NCBI GenBank assembly: GCA_023362775.1
Contig: JALMGJ010000014.1
Location: 2,688,001-2,752,000 of the forward strand
DNA length: 64,000 nucleotides
Direction: 5' to 3'
Origin: Charina bottae
Taxonomy: Eukaryota; Chordata; Lepidosauria; Squamata; Charinaidae
The notes beneath the pieces are model-generated. The model was not told where the DNA came from. It made no database searches and saw only the letters and a list, made by a program, of their open reading frames with translations. This document shows, in pieces, positions 1-14,500 of the stretch. A program made the translations under genes and the position numbers. The number at the start of each line of letters is the position of its first letter. The stretch's first letter is position 1.

Positions 1-2423
1 TAAAGTTGCCAAGGTTGAGAAATAATCTAACCCATCAAGGCACTTCTAATGTCCTTAATAAAATGTGAATAGTAAGAGTTGCTTAGCACAAATTAGTTGC
101 ACCTTGACTGCTTTGTAAAGCGCATCTGTGACCTTGGGGATTTTACTGGAAAAGATACACTTTTTTGGAATTGAATGTCACACAAAAGTTCGCTGCTCAA
201 ATAATAGACGATGGAGGACCTTCCCACAGAGGAAGAAAAATCCTAATATGTAAAGGGGAATCCTTCCATTCTCGAATGCATTGGTTTGTCTTTTCTATAA
301 AATGCAGATACCCTAACTGCTGAGTGGTTGCTCACTCTGAAAGCAGTGAATAATGAACAGAAGCCAGCACATAGCTTCTTAAGGCTGATTTGAATATGGG
401 CTGGACTGATGGTGCCCCAACACAGGCCTTAACATATTTAGACAGGGAAGTTAGAGATTAGCTTCCACAGAACCAGATGGCACACTGCTGTGTTCGGATA
501 TGAATTCCACTGCGGAAAATCAGAGTTGGGTGTTTAAGCCAATAAAAAAGGAGTCTAGATTGCAGACTGAATACAAATCCAATTATGCAGTGTGGGGATG
601 AAACATAAAGCGAGGATTTTCCAGAATAAAAAATGATTATACTTTTATTAGCAACAATTAGCTTTTGGCAGCTTCAGAGTGAAATGATCAAACTAGGTTG
701 AACATACTCTCTGGAAAAATATTGCATAAACAAACAAGCTTCCCGTCTTGCCCGGTTATAACCTACGTTTGCCAGATAAACAACAACAAAAGGTTGAGAA
801 CTTCTGTATTGATTTGATCATGAGTCACATGCGAGATGTATTTATAAACGTGCTTCAAGACATCTTTTGAAAGCTGCAGGTGAAGAGTAATCACCCACAA
901 CCGCCCATCCCACCTGGCGGTGGCATTTGTTGCTCAAGATAATTTCATACTGCTGTTACTTCAGCAGCTAGGTACATTAGCTACAGTACATTGATTAACT
1001 GCACTGGATCCGATCTTCATACATTCCCACAGCAATAGATCCAATGTTGGCTAGGGGGTTTGGGTTGCATTCCTAAAAATAATTAGCAGGAAAAAAGAAA
1101 ATCCTGCTGAATTGGATAGAAAGAGTTCCAAATAAATATGCATAGAATTGTGTGATTGATCGATCAATAGATCAACATAAATGGCATGAGGTTCACTTAA
1201 GGCTTAGATCCTAAGTGATTTGTTATTTCAAATATAATAAATCACTTTATTTCTAAAAACAGTACAAATACAATCTTAACCTTTGATCAGTTAAAACAGA
1301 AGGTGGTCAGTATGTTTCATGTTTTCTTAAAAGTGAATTATAACTGTATTAAGTACATGTATAGTCTCATTCTAAAAGTGAGTCCAGATGACTGTCGTAT
1401 AATTTTTTTATTTGATAAATGTCCAGAATTTCAGCCACTGGAATTTCTTTAAATTAAAACAAAACAAAACAAAAAAAATCCAAGCAGATTACATCTAAGG
1501 TTTCTGAAATGTAGATCATGGCTATATGTTGCTGTATATGTGGTTGTGCTGGATTGATCTACATAACTGTAGATAGTGACCAGTTGTAGCTCTTTCCCAC
1601 AACACTACCTAATTCTAGTAGAAAGAGAAGTTTCTGCCCCATATCACTGCATTTCTTTCCAATCAAAAACAGGATTGCGTCTCTTAAGTTTGCACAAGGG
1701 GCACCACAATTTCATCAATGTTTGCAGATGCAGATGAATGCTACAAAGCTGTAATACTGGCCACCATTGGGGGTCTCCTGGTGGAACTGAAGCTGTCAGG
1801 TTCATGAGCTCATAAAGGTTTTCAGAAACGCAGAGAATTTAAAACCACTTATAACACAGTTGGAACTTGTCTGCACAAAGATACAGCTGCTCTTGATACA
1901 TTTTCTAAAGTGTCTGCACCAATGAGGTGGGGCTTCAGATAACAGACACCTAATGTCAGGTGGCTGGATCTCAGATGGGGTATTTTAGTAGGGAAAAAAT
2001 ATTACTTCTGCCAAACAAGTTCCTTGAGTGGTAACTCTTCTTTTAGAATGAGAGGGGAGGCAGAGGGAAAGGCTATGTAAAAGAACATGCTTTTAAGTAA
2101 TCCCTGCCAGATTCTGAACTGTTGTCAAGGACAACTAATCTGAGAGTCACAAATCTGAACCTTTCTCTTTCTTGAAATTGGCTTTATTAAGAGTAAACAA
2201 TTTCCCCCCCCCCCCAAGTTCCACTTGGCTAAACAATTATGAAGGCAAAGGTTGTATATTCTTTCCTGATTTCAAATTGATCATAATCTTATGACATGTG
2301 ATTCTCCTGCAAGACTTCATCTTGAGAAATTATGCATCCAGGGGAATTTTACCACTCTTGCTTCCGTGGCACCTGGTGTTCATATGCCAGTGTAACTGGA
2401 TGTGTTGTGTTTTGATGTTGCAG
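1..2423 (+). other. GRIK4 intron, no gene seen
   Basis: This should be intron, since the exon at 2424 starts mid-codon. It is AT-rich and holds a run of twelve C at 2204-2215, just before the acceptor region. I recognise no exon, RNA gene or named transposable element here. Confidence 0.7.
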
Positions 2424-2597
2424 ATTGACACCCTATGAGTGGTACAGCCCCCACCCCTGTTCTCAAGGGCGATGCAATCTACTGGTAAATCAGTATTCTC
2501 TTGGCAATAGCCTGTGGTTTCCTGTCGGTGGATTCATGCAGCAGGGATCCACAATTGCCCCTCGAGCTTTGTCCACCCGCTGTGTCAGCGGAGTCTG
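2424..2597 (+). CDS. GRIK4: GRIK4 exon: M1-M2 linker and pore loop
   Basis: The exon runs from acceptor ...gttgCAG to donor GTAAGA. It opens with the last base of a split codon and then reads [12 protein letters not shown], the linker after M1, and [16 protein letters not shown], the re-entrant pore loop. It ends RCVSGV plus two bases of a Trp codon completed by the next exon. The pore-loop glutamines are genomically CAG CAG, so the channel is encoded in the calcium-permeable Q form. The Gln/Arg-edited subunits are GluK1 and GluK2. Near-identity to mammalian GluK4 over 57 codons makes the call secure. Confidence 0.97.
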
Positions 2598-5500
2598 GTA
2601 AGAAAATGAAAATATAATCTTGCTTCTTGAGGTGGTTCAGTATAGTGTTATCAACATGGATTATTTTCAGTGAGAGCTTTGGTAACATCATAGAGGAGAA
2701 GACATTCAATGCAGTAGCAACTGATACGCTGATGGGACTCTGGGTCTAGATGTTCCCATGTTAATACATTTGGAGAAGCTTTATATGGTCATGTTTCCCG
2801 ATGATTAAGTGAACCCATCTTCCATAATCCTTCAAGATTTTTTAAATTAAATTGTAAAGAAAGCCATTAGTTCACCATGCTAGCATGAAATCTGATGATA
2901 AATTTGGTATCCCTGAGAGTTTGTTGGCATTAACGTTTTGCTCTTAGTTGCAGACTGAATCTTGGAAATCTATGAGCAGCAGAGGGTAAAAAAGAAGATA
3001 GATAAAAACAGGCTTTCCTTCTAAGAAAAAACACGAAATTTCTCTATTACATGGTTTTCTGGTTCTTAGCTAGTATACAGTATCTCTCAATTCCAGTAGC
3101 TATGTAAAACCTAATCTCCACATCCTTTAGTTCTGTAATGCCCTTCGGTTTCCTTGATTAAAAAAACAGACAAAAATCTATCCTGAAACTTTAATAACAA
3201 AATAGGTTATACACAGTAATAATTTGGGATCCAACAATCCCACTGTGGAAGAAATAAGTCTTGCAATGCAGTCTTCTGTATCCAACCCTACCCCTACCAT
3301 GTTTTAATGCGCAGAGGAGTAGCATTACACGAAGCAAAACTTCCAGATGTTTGAGGATTGCAACTCCACAATTCCCTGCCTTCAACAACTACAATGGCTT
3401 AGAGTTCTGGGTTGCTCTTTCCGCACATCTGGAGGGAACCAAGTTCCAAAAGGCTGCTTTATAAGATGTCTATCAATTCTAGAATGTGTGCTCTTCTTAT
3501 TTTGCCCAGATTGAACAGAACAAGGCTTTTATCTCTTAATCCAGCCACAGTTCTTGATATATTGACTTCTTAGGTAGTCATGGATGTTTATCACCTTTCA
3601 GAAGGGAGGAGATAGCTCTAAGATGCAAAGCACAGACCATTTCCATTTTATCTTTTGCTTCCTTTTCTTTCACTCAGGTGGGCGTTTACCTTGATCATCA
3701 TCTCCTCCTATACGGCTAACCTGGCAGCCTTTCTCACCGTGCAGCGCATGGATGTGCCCATTGAATCAGTAGATGATCTTGCTGACCAGACAGCTATTGA
3801 GTATGGCACAATCCATGGAGGCTCCAGCATGACATTTTTCCAAGTAAGCCTTTTGCTGATTGAGGCCATTAGAACTGAATTCATTCTGTAAAATAGATAA
3901 ATAAATAATAAAGCCCGTATCTGTCTCTTTAGGAAATTCTGTCCAAACATTGCATGTTAAGCTTATCGTTGCTGTTTTGTTTTGTTTTGTTTTGTTAAGA
4001 ACTCACGGTACCAGACATACCAGAGAATGTGGAATTACATGTATTCTAAGCAGCCAAGTGTCTTTGTTAAAAGCACCGAGGAAGGAATTGCACGTGTGCT
4101 CAACTCTAACTATGCTTTCCTGCTGGAGTCCACCATGAACGAGTATTACCGCCAGCGCAATTGCAACCTCACGCAGGTCGGGGGCCTTCTGGACACCAAG
4201 GGCTACGGGATTGGCATGCCAGTCGGTAGGCAGCGAAGTGAAATTCTAGCTATTCTGAGCTGTCTGCAGAGGTTCAGGGCATTAATGGACCAAATCAGAT
4301 TCAGAATAGTGTCATATGAGTTTTGCAGTCCTCCCTGTATGTTCCTAATCTTCAAAAAGTTGTCTTTTTGATTAATGTATATATCTCTGCCTGGTTAATG
4401 TATTTATCTGGGTGGCCTCCTAAGTTATTATTTCTTCATTATTTAATTGAGATTCCCCAAATCATTTACATTTGGTCTACTAGATCAATACTCAGTTTGA
4501 ATAAGATGGGGCAGATCAAGTTTTTTTTAAGTGCATCTACTGGACGCTTTATAATACTGTTGGATAGCTTTTAGGTAGCTGCTGTATAGTTTTCAAAATA
4601 AAGGAGTAAAATAATTTGGTATGAGAATCAAATTGCTACAAATAGAAAAGCCAAGACCAACCTTGCTATGGTTGGATCACTTTATGATCCAAATGAAGCT
4701 TGTCACCTCCTATGACCTCTGCACAGTAGGAGGCACTGATTAAAATAGTTTGCTCCAAGCATCTTGTGGATCCAGATGGATTCCATCAGATGCATGGGGA
4801 TTTTCCCAACAGTCTGACAGGCAGTGCCACTAAGTATGTGGTCATCTTCTGGGATTGGGAGGCAACCACACCACTGGATATGATTGCTCCCAAGCAATCT
4901 CTGTTTGCCAATCCCAGGAAGCTCTTTAGTTTAGTGGTGGAAGATTAGAATTGAATCTGACTGAGCCATATTTGAGCCTTGTTGTTGTTCAGTCGTTCAG
5001 TCGTGTCCGACTCTTCGTGACCTCATGGACCATAGCACGCCAGGCCTTCCTGTCCTCCACTGTCTCTCGGAGTTTACTCAAATTCATGTTAATTACATCG
5101 GTGATGCTATCTAACCATCTCATCCTCTGCCGTCCCCTTCTCCTTTTGCCCTCAGTCTTTCCCAGCATCAGGGTCTTTTCCAGTGAGTCCTCTCTTCTCA
5201 TTAGGTGGCCAAAGTATTTGAGCTTCAGCTTCAGCATCTGTCCTTCCAATGAGCAGTCAGGGTTGATTTCCTTTAGGATTGACTGGTTTGACCTCCTTGC
5301 AGTCCAAGGGACTCTCAAGCATTTGAGCCTACACTGTGGCAATAAGGGTGGTAAAGCATCAGTGTTTCTCCTCCCTTATGGAGTCAGCAGGAGGCTGCCC
5401 AGCAACACTGTTTAAGGTGACCCACTACCTGCTGGAGAAGTGTGTGAGATGATCCATCTGTAGGTCACTGTCAGTTATTTGTATAACATTCTGTTGATAA

Positions 5501-8500
5501 CATTGCTCACATGCATAGGGTTTGGGTCTGAATCGGTGACTGAGATGTTACCTGGGATTCATTTCCACCTGTGAATTCTGAGGAAGTGGGTAGGGAACTC
5601 TGTAGCATGAGCTCCTCCAATTGTAGGCTGGACCCATGTCCCCCCAGCTCTGTTGTTCCCCTTGCCCCCTGCAGATGTCTGTGAAAAGGTTCTCTGTGAC
5701 AAACAAGATGAAGCAAAGAGAAAGGATGTGGTTCCTGTCAGCCCTTTGAGGTAGGCCAGGTTAGGAAGCAGACTCCACAAGTCTGGCTGGAACAATACTT
5801 TATTGACATAGGCTATAATTGCAGAACCTTGAAAGCCCAACTGAGTTTTCCCTCTTATACTCTAGTGCAGAGCTTTCCAAACTGTGTGTCGCGACACAAA
5901 AGTGTGTCGCCACACACAGCGTGGTGTGTCGCCACACCACCCGGAAGCAGCGGCGCGCGCATGCACGGCAGCCGCCATGCACGCGCGCGCCGCCGCACGC
6001 CCCCCGCCATGCACGCGCGCGCCGCCGCACGCCCCCCGCGCCGCCGCCATGCGCGCGCGCGCTGCCGCACGCCCCCCCGCGCCGTCGCCGTGCGCGCGCG
6101 TGTCGCCGCCGCCGCCGGGTGTGTCGCCAGCAGCGGCACTTTGGAAAGCCCTGCTCTAGTGAATTAGGGGAGAGTCCGTCAGAGCTTCTTTCTCACACTT
6201 TCTCTGTTTCTTGGTCTTAAAGCATGTTTTACTACTGTTGTCTCTGCCTTGTTTCTCCAAGGTCATCTCCTTGGCTCTCTACAATTCCTAACTTTTGGGG
6301 GGGGAATGGATATACATGTTTGAGATTTTATTAGGAACCAATATCATCTGATATGAGATGAACGAAGTTCTACCTTCTTTATTACATCCACTTTAATAGC
6401 ACAATTCATGGGAATTTTATTAGAGAGTGAGTCCTTTGATAACACCCTCCATTTGTTATGATTCCCAGTTTCCAGTTCTTTTTCCATCAGGAGCTGCCCG
6501 TGTGCAAGCACTGCCTTAGGATGGGAATCTTGTTTCTTTAAGGTGGTTAAAACATAAGCAGCTGACATGAAATAGCTATTCCCTCCTGACATCATGAGTT
6601 ATTAGCCCTGTCAAAATTCCATAGTCAAGGAAGTTAGGCTAGCACACAGATCTTAAAAAAGGAATTGGGAAGGCAATTTCATGCACAGAAGAGGTCAGAT
6701 GGAGAAGATACAGGCCTTTTGACCTAACTGCAGCCACATTTTCCCTAACCCTAAATCTTTTGAGGTAAAATTTTTAACTCAGTAATAGAGTGCTTGATGT
6801 GAATGAAGGGAAGGAGGGTCAAGATTTAATCCATGGTGTAAAGCTGAGAAGCCTCATGGAGTTGCTGACAGTCATTGCAGAAGTAGACAATATAGTGGTC
6901 CCATGATAGAAGGCATCTTCCTAGGAAAAGCAGCCAAGGAAAAGGGAAGTGACAAGAGCTTGGGACAAATTTGGGGGAAGATTTAGAACAGACCTCCCTT
7001 GGACTCACCTCTGTACCCAACCCACACACTTTTATATCTGCTTAGCAGCAAAAAAAAAGCCTATATTCAAATATGCAAATCATACAAATTAATAAAATAA
7101 CAGAAGCCTCTTCCTTTTATGCAGGACCTCAGCCCTAAAAAGAACATGGAAAAGTTATTCATAACCCAAAGCTGAATTGTCTGATGACTTTGCTTGCTGA
7201 AGAACTCTCTTTGAGCCTCTGAAATAAGAGATAAGAAACCACATTTCTTGTGGGGATTGAGGGGAAAATGAATCCATCTCCCTATTGAGAAACTGAACCT
7301 ATCCGGTTCTGTATGCCCTGTTTCTTTATTTTAGGAAGAGGGGGAAATAGGAACATATTCCGAGCAATATCACTATGAGAAGTATTTTCCATAATACAAA
7401 GGACTTCTAAGTTTCAGCAATCAACAAATTAAGATTTTCAGGAAATGTAGAAATATCTTAGTTCTTTAATTCAGTACATCTTCAGAGACTACATCAAGAG
7501 AGTTTTAGAACAGCTTCTCCTGTTGTACCTTTAAAGACTCAGGCAACAATATATTTTAAAAGAAATTTTTATCTAACGTTCAAGATTTTCTGCAATGTTT
7601 TACAAAAAGAAATTGACATAAATTGAAAATGGAAATCCCCTGAGACTGAACAAATGTAACAGTGGCTTATTCTTTCACTCAGTCTCTGATCTGCCATCTT
7701 GGCTTTACAGGTTCTGTTTTCCGTGATGAGTTTGACCTGGCCATTCTCCAGCTGCAGGAGACCAACCGTCTTGAAATCCTGAAGCGAAAATGGTGGGAGG
7801 GAGGACAGTGTCCCAAAGAAGAGGACCATCGAGCCAAGGGTAAAAACGAACACCTTCTCTATCCAGTGGTTTGTCTGGTAATAAAGAAGCACAATGATAG
7901 AATCACTACTGAACAAAAATGTCAGGGCTATGCCATCTTTCAGGCTCAAAGATTGTAGTGTCCTTCTAACTCAGACCTGTTCTTCCTAATGTGAGGAGAA
8001 CGCCAAGGCAATGGCTGTTGTGCCTCATACTGTATGTTTTTGCCTGGGGCAAGGAGGCTGAAAGCAACCAGATAACAAATACTGGAGGCCTGTGGAGAGC
8101 AAAGGTACTTAAGGAATGTCCACTGCATCACAGCAGAAAACAAATCATTCAAGGGATGCTATCCAAACCCTGAAGTCCTTTAAAAGGCAATAGAACTTCA
8201 TCAGAAGAGGTTAATGGTCAATCGCATAATCTATAGAACTGTTAAAAGTGTGAGGGTAAGTGAAACAGTTGCTAATAATATATTTCTGGAGCTGAAGGAC
8301 AAGACCTTTAGAGAAAACTATGCAAATTGCCAGAAAAACATGGCTTTATCCTGACTTCATGGCAGTCCAAAGCTATTGCTGGTTATGGCACTTCTTTTTT
8401 AATGACATCCTTTCTAACCTAAAGCTGAAAGGTTTCCTTTTCTTAGAAGACTGAAAGAATTCTGGCCAAAGGAAAAGTTTTGACCCTTAGAAGCCAAAAA

Positions 8501-11500
8501 CATCTATGCTTGTATAGTATTCATTTATGCTGCTTTGGAAAACCAAGCATGAAGGAAAAGCAAACAGGATAACAGTCTATATCTTTCGTCTGGCAAATAA
8601 TTTGTGTTCCGTATGTTGGGTAGTTCACAGGCAAAGAAAAGTGGATGTTTGGAAACTGTCTTTGCTTCAAATTATTTTTTACCACAAAGATGAAAAAATT
8701 GGGAAGGTGGGGGCGGGCATCCTAGAAGCAATTTTGAAATAAAATTGGTTCTTTCCATCAGTAGTTTAAAATATTTGTGTGTGTGTGTGTGTGTGTAAAC
8801 CTCAGACTGTTTTCTTCACATTGATTTGATTCTTATTTAAATATATATTATTTCTTAATGAAAGTTCAGTATTGCTTTTGAAATTCCGCTCTCAGCCGTT
8901 TCCAGACGTGCTGTGTAAATTCCAGGCCAATTCTCCAGAGACAGGATTATGTTACAGGAGCACTTTTAAGTGCCTCACTGGTCAGCCTCAGACATCCCAA
9001 GACCAGTGAGAGCACTAATTGCTTTATCCTGACATCTGAAACATAGAACTAAGCTTCAAAGGGACAAAAATAAACTGATAAATTATGAAACAGTTACGAC
9101 TGTGAGGGAGAAGGAGAGCAGAAGGGCCGCCCACAGGGACCCGTCAGTGAATGAGGAGCGCAGCGGAAGAGAGCGAGCTCTGACGGATCTCGGTCAGCCA
9201 AAGTAGCAGGGGGCTGATTCTTGTGCGAGCAAGGGGTCTCAGGGGCACTCAGGGCTGTAATTGTACTACAAGTGGTGGGTTATGACCCTAGCTTGGAATA
9301 GAGCAACTCTGGCAGGAGACAAACCACCTCAATTGTTGCTGTTACCCCGTGGGAGAATTAGAAACCACGTCCTTTGCTTTTAAGTGCAGAAATTGTTAAA
9401 ACAGAATGACTTTGAGATGAAAATGGAAAATAGAAAGAGATAGCAGCCTTTTCCATTTTTGTGGCAACGTTTCAAATACCCACTTAGAGGCAACTGGTGG
9501 GAGTTGCTACATAAACTGCCAGGGGTCCGTAATGACTCAGCTCTGGCCTTCTTCTGTTGACTTATTCTGCCAGTGCCAGATTCCCTTCTTTGAGGGCCCA
9601 GACCTATAATGGGCACTTTTGTGGAAGAATCACTGCTTCTGCCACTGTAATTTGCTACATGGTAGGAACACCTGAAAACACATTGGGGAGGCACAAAGAG
9701 ATATGATCCTCAACTTTTGCAAATAAAACAACTGGTCAATGATTTACAAGGAGGAGTGGTGAGGCTTTCTTCTAAAAGGCCTGTGGAGATTGTCAATAAA
9801 TCTTTGATTCTCACATTTTGATTTACTGCTCAAGAGGAGAGAAGCAACTTTTATAGGTGTCTGAATTGATTAAGGATTGTACTCAGCAGCTCTGATACAA
9901 GCCATCACATCATTTGTGAATCAGTCTTCTGTTCAATCAACAGAAGTCTACCCAAGTCCCGTAATAAACATCACAGCCAAAGGTGCATTGCTTCCAGCAA
10001 GAATTATAGATACAGATATGCTGTTTTGGTCTCAGCAAGGTTAATCTAGACTTTATGTTTTTAAACCAACGCTTCTAATAGAGGAAAGGAGGTAAGATAT
10101 GAGTTACATATTCAATGCATTTTATTAGAAAAAGGAAATCAGTATTTCACAGGTTGAACACAAGAATGGCTTTGAAGTCATGCAAAGCATACAGAAGATC
10201 TGGAATTATTTGTGTGTGCTAGCCCTTGGTGAATGCAATGGAATTTCTTTATTTATTTAACATATTTACATGGCCACCCATTTACTAAAGGCACCCTTGG
10301 CAGGAAATTACAGTGATTCACTGTAAGTCATTGTCGCCTAAAATCTCAACAGTTCCTTCTGTTGTTCATTGGGAGGGATAGATATCCAATACTACATGAA
10401 GTAACCTTATGAAGCCTCACTCAACAGTCAAAGAGAAATTCTAAAGTTCTGTTTTCACTCTCCCACTGATTCAAGCCTCTGCTTTAGTTTCTCTTCGTAT
10501 CTTCTTGTTTTCTTGTTCAAAGAAAAGCAATTCCAGAAAAAAACTCTACTATCATTAATTGTATCAAGCAGAATTTCAGACTTTTTCCATACTATTAAAA
10601 ATTGTTGCATCCTGTTGACACAGATCAAAATAATGTGCTTTTTTATTATTAATCTTGCCTGTTGTTCTGGTTTTGTCACTTTATTTAACCTGTAATCTTC
10701 GTGTTGACATACATATTTGCTCTCCTGTTTGCTAAATTTCTAATGATGCCCTAGGCAAGATATTTGTAGTCAGTCATTTATTTGACTGCCATTTGTTTTT
10801 CTCTATTCCATCTGTTATTTCTTTAGATATATCTGTAGAGAAAAAATACTTGCCAGATGATATAAATGTAGGTATTTTATAGCATAAACCTTATGGATAT
10901 CTTATAGAGACTAAATAAATAGATCCATTCACTTATAGTTTTTAGTTTTATAGTTCTTAGTCTTGTAAGTATTTTATAACAAATATATTTTAAGTTATTA
11001 ACTTTTAATACTACTGTATAAGTTGTCCCATGTTATAGAAATACATGATAATTCTGTGAATAATTCTATATTCTGTATTTTATACTTGTGCTGGACAAAG
11101 ACTGAAATAAAATTGAATCAATGAATAGAATGCTTTAAATGAACAATCATGTTCATTATTAACTCATCTGAGTTCAAAGTCAAACCGGAGGCAGTGTTGA
11201 AACCAAGCAAGCAACACTCCGAGGGAAGAGGAGGAAGTACAGCAATTAGTCACTAGCGCCGGCCCCTCCGCTCATGTGCTGCTCGATCCACCAGGTCTGG
11301 AGGGGGATCCATTTACACCAGCCAACCGTTACAGTACAGCAAGCCTCAGAGAAGGGCCCCTTGCAGATGCGCCACCATAGTTGCCCGTTATGACAGGCTG
11401 TTGCAGTGGCGACTGCATGACGTCTTGGAAAGCCGGTGCCTGATTTGTCAAGGAAGCCAATGGCAAAGAGGGAAGATTGCATTGCCAATCTCTGCCAGAC

Positions 11501-14500
11501 CCAGTCTCCTGCATTGGCCCTCCAATGGCAGTTGGCACTTTGCTGTGAAAGTTGCCAAGCTGGACACCACAGTTCTGAACAACTGCTCTTTGGCTGCTGC
11601 TGTGCCCTGTCCTGAGACAACTAATCATGCAGTCCTAGCCTGTAGTAAAGGCATTCATGAAGAGCACTGTGTAAGTGAAGCTGTGAAATGATGTGTCAGA
11701 CTACAGGGAATACAGAGACACTGGCACCATTACCAATGTGTGCAATAGTACTGATCTTCCCGAAGTTGAAATCATCAGTCTGCTGGAAGAGCAGCTCCCC
11801 CATTACAAGCTAAGAGCAGATACAATCTATGGTTATGACCACAACAATTGGCTTCATACTCCTCTCATTTCTCCTGATGCTAATATTGACTTAACAACTG
11901 AGCAGATAAAAGAAAATATCTCAATGTCTCTTCTATGTGCTGAATGAGTGGGCCAGATGACTAAAACATACAATGACATTGATGCTGTTACACCTTTTTT
12001 TTAATAAGAACTTTATTAATTTTCAAAGTATAGTTAAAATACAAAATATAGAATATAGAAAAGCTAGAATATAGAACTAAAGAAAAAAGAAAAAACTATA
12101 AAAGTGGAAAATAGACAGAAAACAGAAACAGAAGGTGACTTCTGACTTTCTCCAATACAGATATGAATAAATTTGCAAACATAATCTTTTACCATTAGTT
12201 AAACCTTAGTAACATTATTTCTATCAAAACAAACCATTTAATCACTAAAACCCAAAATCAAAGCTTCATTTTTTTCTGACACAAGCAAGTAATCTAAAAG
12301 TGGTTGCCAAGTACAAATAAATCCAGAAACGGTATTTTCTCTTGTTAACGCTGGTAACTTAGCCATTTGGGCCAGCTCCACCACTTTAATAATCCAGTCT
12401 TCCACTGTAGGTATTTGTGGATCTTCCCATCATTGTGCGTACAAGAGTCTTGCTGCTGTAATCATATATAAAAGCAAAGTCCCATGTTGTTTCTCAAGCT
12501 GCTTCTCCATCAGACCCAAAAGGAACAGTTCTGTTTTTTTTTAAATCCACTTTGAGAATCTTTTGAATATTAACACATATTTGATCCCAAATTTTTTAGC
12601 CTTCTCACAACTCCACCAAAGGTGATAAAAAGTCCCTTCGCCAAGAGAACATTTCCAACAAACATTTGTTACTCCATTATACATTTTTGACAACTTATCA
12701 GGAGTTAAATACCAGCGATACATCATTTTATAAAAATTCTCTTTTAAGTTATAATTCAAAGTAAATTTCAAATCTTTGTTCCACATATTTTCCCATTGCT
12801 CCAACATAATATTATATCTGAAATTCTTAGCCCATTTAATCATACATTCTTTAACATGTTCATCTTCTAAATTCATCTGTAACATTTTGTACATCTTTGT
12901 AATAACATGCTCATCATTTATAAAGTTCCATTTCAAATTGAGTTGTTTCATTAGCAAATTTAAAATTCTTTTTATCCACATTAAAACGTTCTGACAACTG
13001 CACATAAGTAAACCAATGACATGTAAGACCTCCCAACTCTAACATTTCCCTTGTTTTAAGCTTCGGTTCACCCTCCTCAAAGATTAACAAATCTTTATAA
13101 ATTAGCCAACTTGTTCCTCCCACATTTTCTCTTCTAACGAATGCTTCTTGAGGTGACAACCACAATGGTACATTAGGTGACAGACTTACTTATATTTATT
13201 CCAAACCCTCATATGTCACTCCTAACAAAATGATTTTTAAAATCCTTATTAACTTTAACTTTATCATACCACAAATAGGCGTGCCACCCGAATCTCAGTT
13301 CATGTCCTTCAAGTTGTAATAGTTTCCTGTTCTTCAAAGTTATCAATTCCTTCATCCAAAGCACACAACAGGCATCAAAATACAATTTTAAATCAGGTAA
13401 ACCCAAACCTCCTCATTCTTTGGCATCTTGTAACAATTTATATTTAATTCTTGGTTTCTTACCTTGCCAAATAAACTTCAAAATATCGCTCTGCCATTGT
13501 TTAAATGGTAAATCTGTTGTTAAAATCGGTATAGTCTGAAAAAGAAACAGCATCCTAGGCAAAACATTCATCTTAATCACAGATATTCTCCCCATAAGAG
13601 ACAGTTGTAATTTTTCCCATCTTAACAAATCTTTTTTCACATTATTCCAAATTTTAACATAATTATTCTGAAACAACATATTATTCTTAGTTGATAAAAT
13701 CACCCCCAAATACCTAACCTTTTTTTCAATCTTGAAACCAGTCTTACCCATCAACAATTCTTGATTGGACGAGGTCATATTTTTGGTTAACATTTTTGTT
13801 TTTTATTTACTTTAAGACCCACCAATAACCCAAATTCTTTCAGTTTCTTCATCAGATGTTCTGCAGTATGCAAAGGATCCTGTAATATCAAAACTAAATA
13901 ATCAGCAAAGGCCCTCAGTTTAAAAACCTCTTTTTTAATCTTTAAGCCCTTTATTTGTTCGTCTCTTCTAATGTCTCTATTAAGAACTTCCAAGACCAAA
14001 ATAAAGAGCAAAGGTGACAAAGGGCATCCTTGTCTTGTTCCTTTTTGTATATGACATGATTCAGTTAACTCATAGTTCACAATGATATTTGCCTTTTGAG
14101 GTGTATAAATTGACTTAATTCCCTGGATATGATATTCTCCAAAGTCCATAATTTCCAAGCTGCCTGACACTCATGATATTGTAGATATTCTATAATGTCC
14201 AAAACAACTCTTACATTGTCTTTTAGCTGTCTTCTGGGTAAGAACCCATATTGATCATGGTAAATAAATTCTTGTAAAAAAATTTTCATTCTTTCAGCCA
14301 GTACTGAGGCAAATATTTTATAGTCATTGTTCAGCAATGAAATTGGTCTATAATTCTTAATTAAAGAAGGGTCTTGTCCTTCCTTTGGTAAAAGTGCAAT
14401 GTTAGTTTCTTTCCATGAATCTGGCATTGCGGAACCTAACAAAATAGAGTTCATCAATCTTTTAAAAGGCTGAAGAATCTGATCCTCAAAACATCTATAA

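Larger units (their letters stand above)
4226..7710 (+). other. GRIK4 intron with a BovB tail and a hAT miniature element
   Basis: Apart from the BovB 3' fragment (4980-5320) and the CpG-rich hAT element (5868-6153), I recognise nothing here. The open frames across 5819-6220 are by-products of CpG-rich repeat sequence and are not genes. Confidence 0.6.

Noticed and set aside
1..2423. Search for the GRIK4 exon encoding M1
   Set aside because: No stretch matched the M1 region, so the preceding exon lies outside the window.
5819..6220. Overlapping Arg/Ala-rich open frames on both strands (up to 133 codons)
   Set aside because: They arise from CpG-rich tandem sequence inside a hAT miniature element, which has few stop codons in any frame. 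No domain, and no start or splice context.
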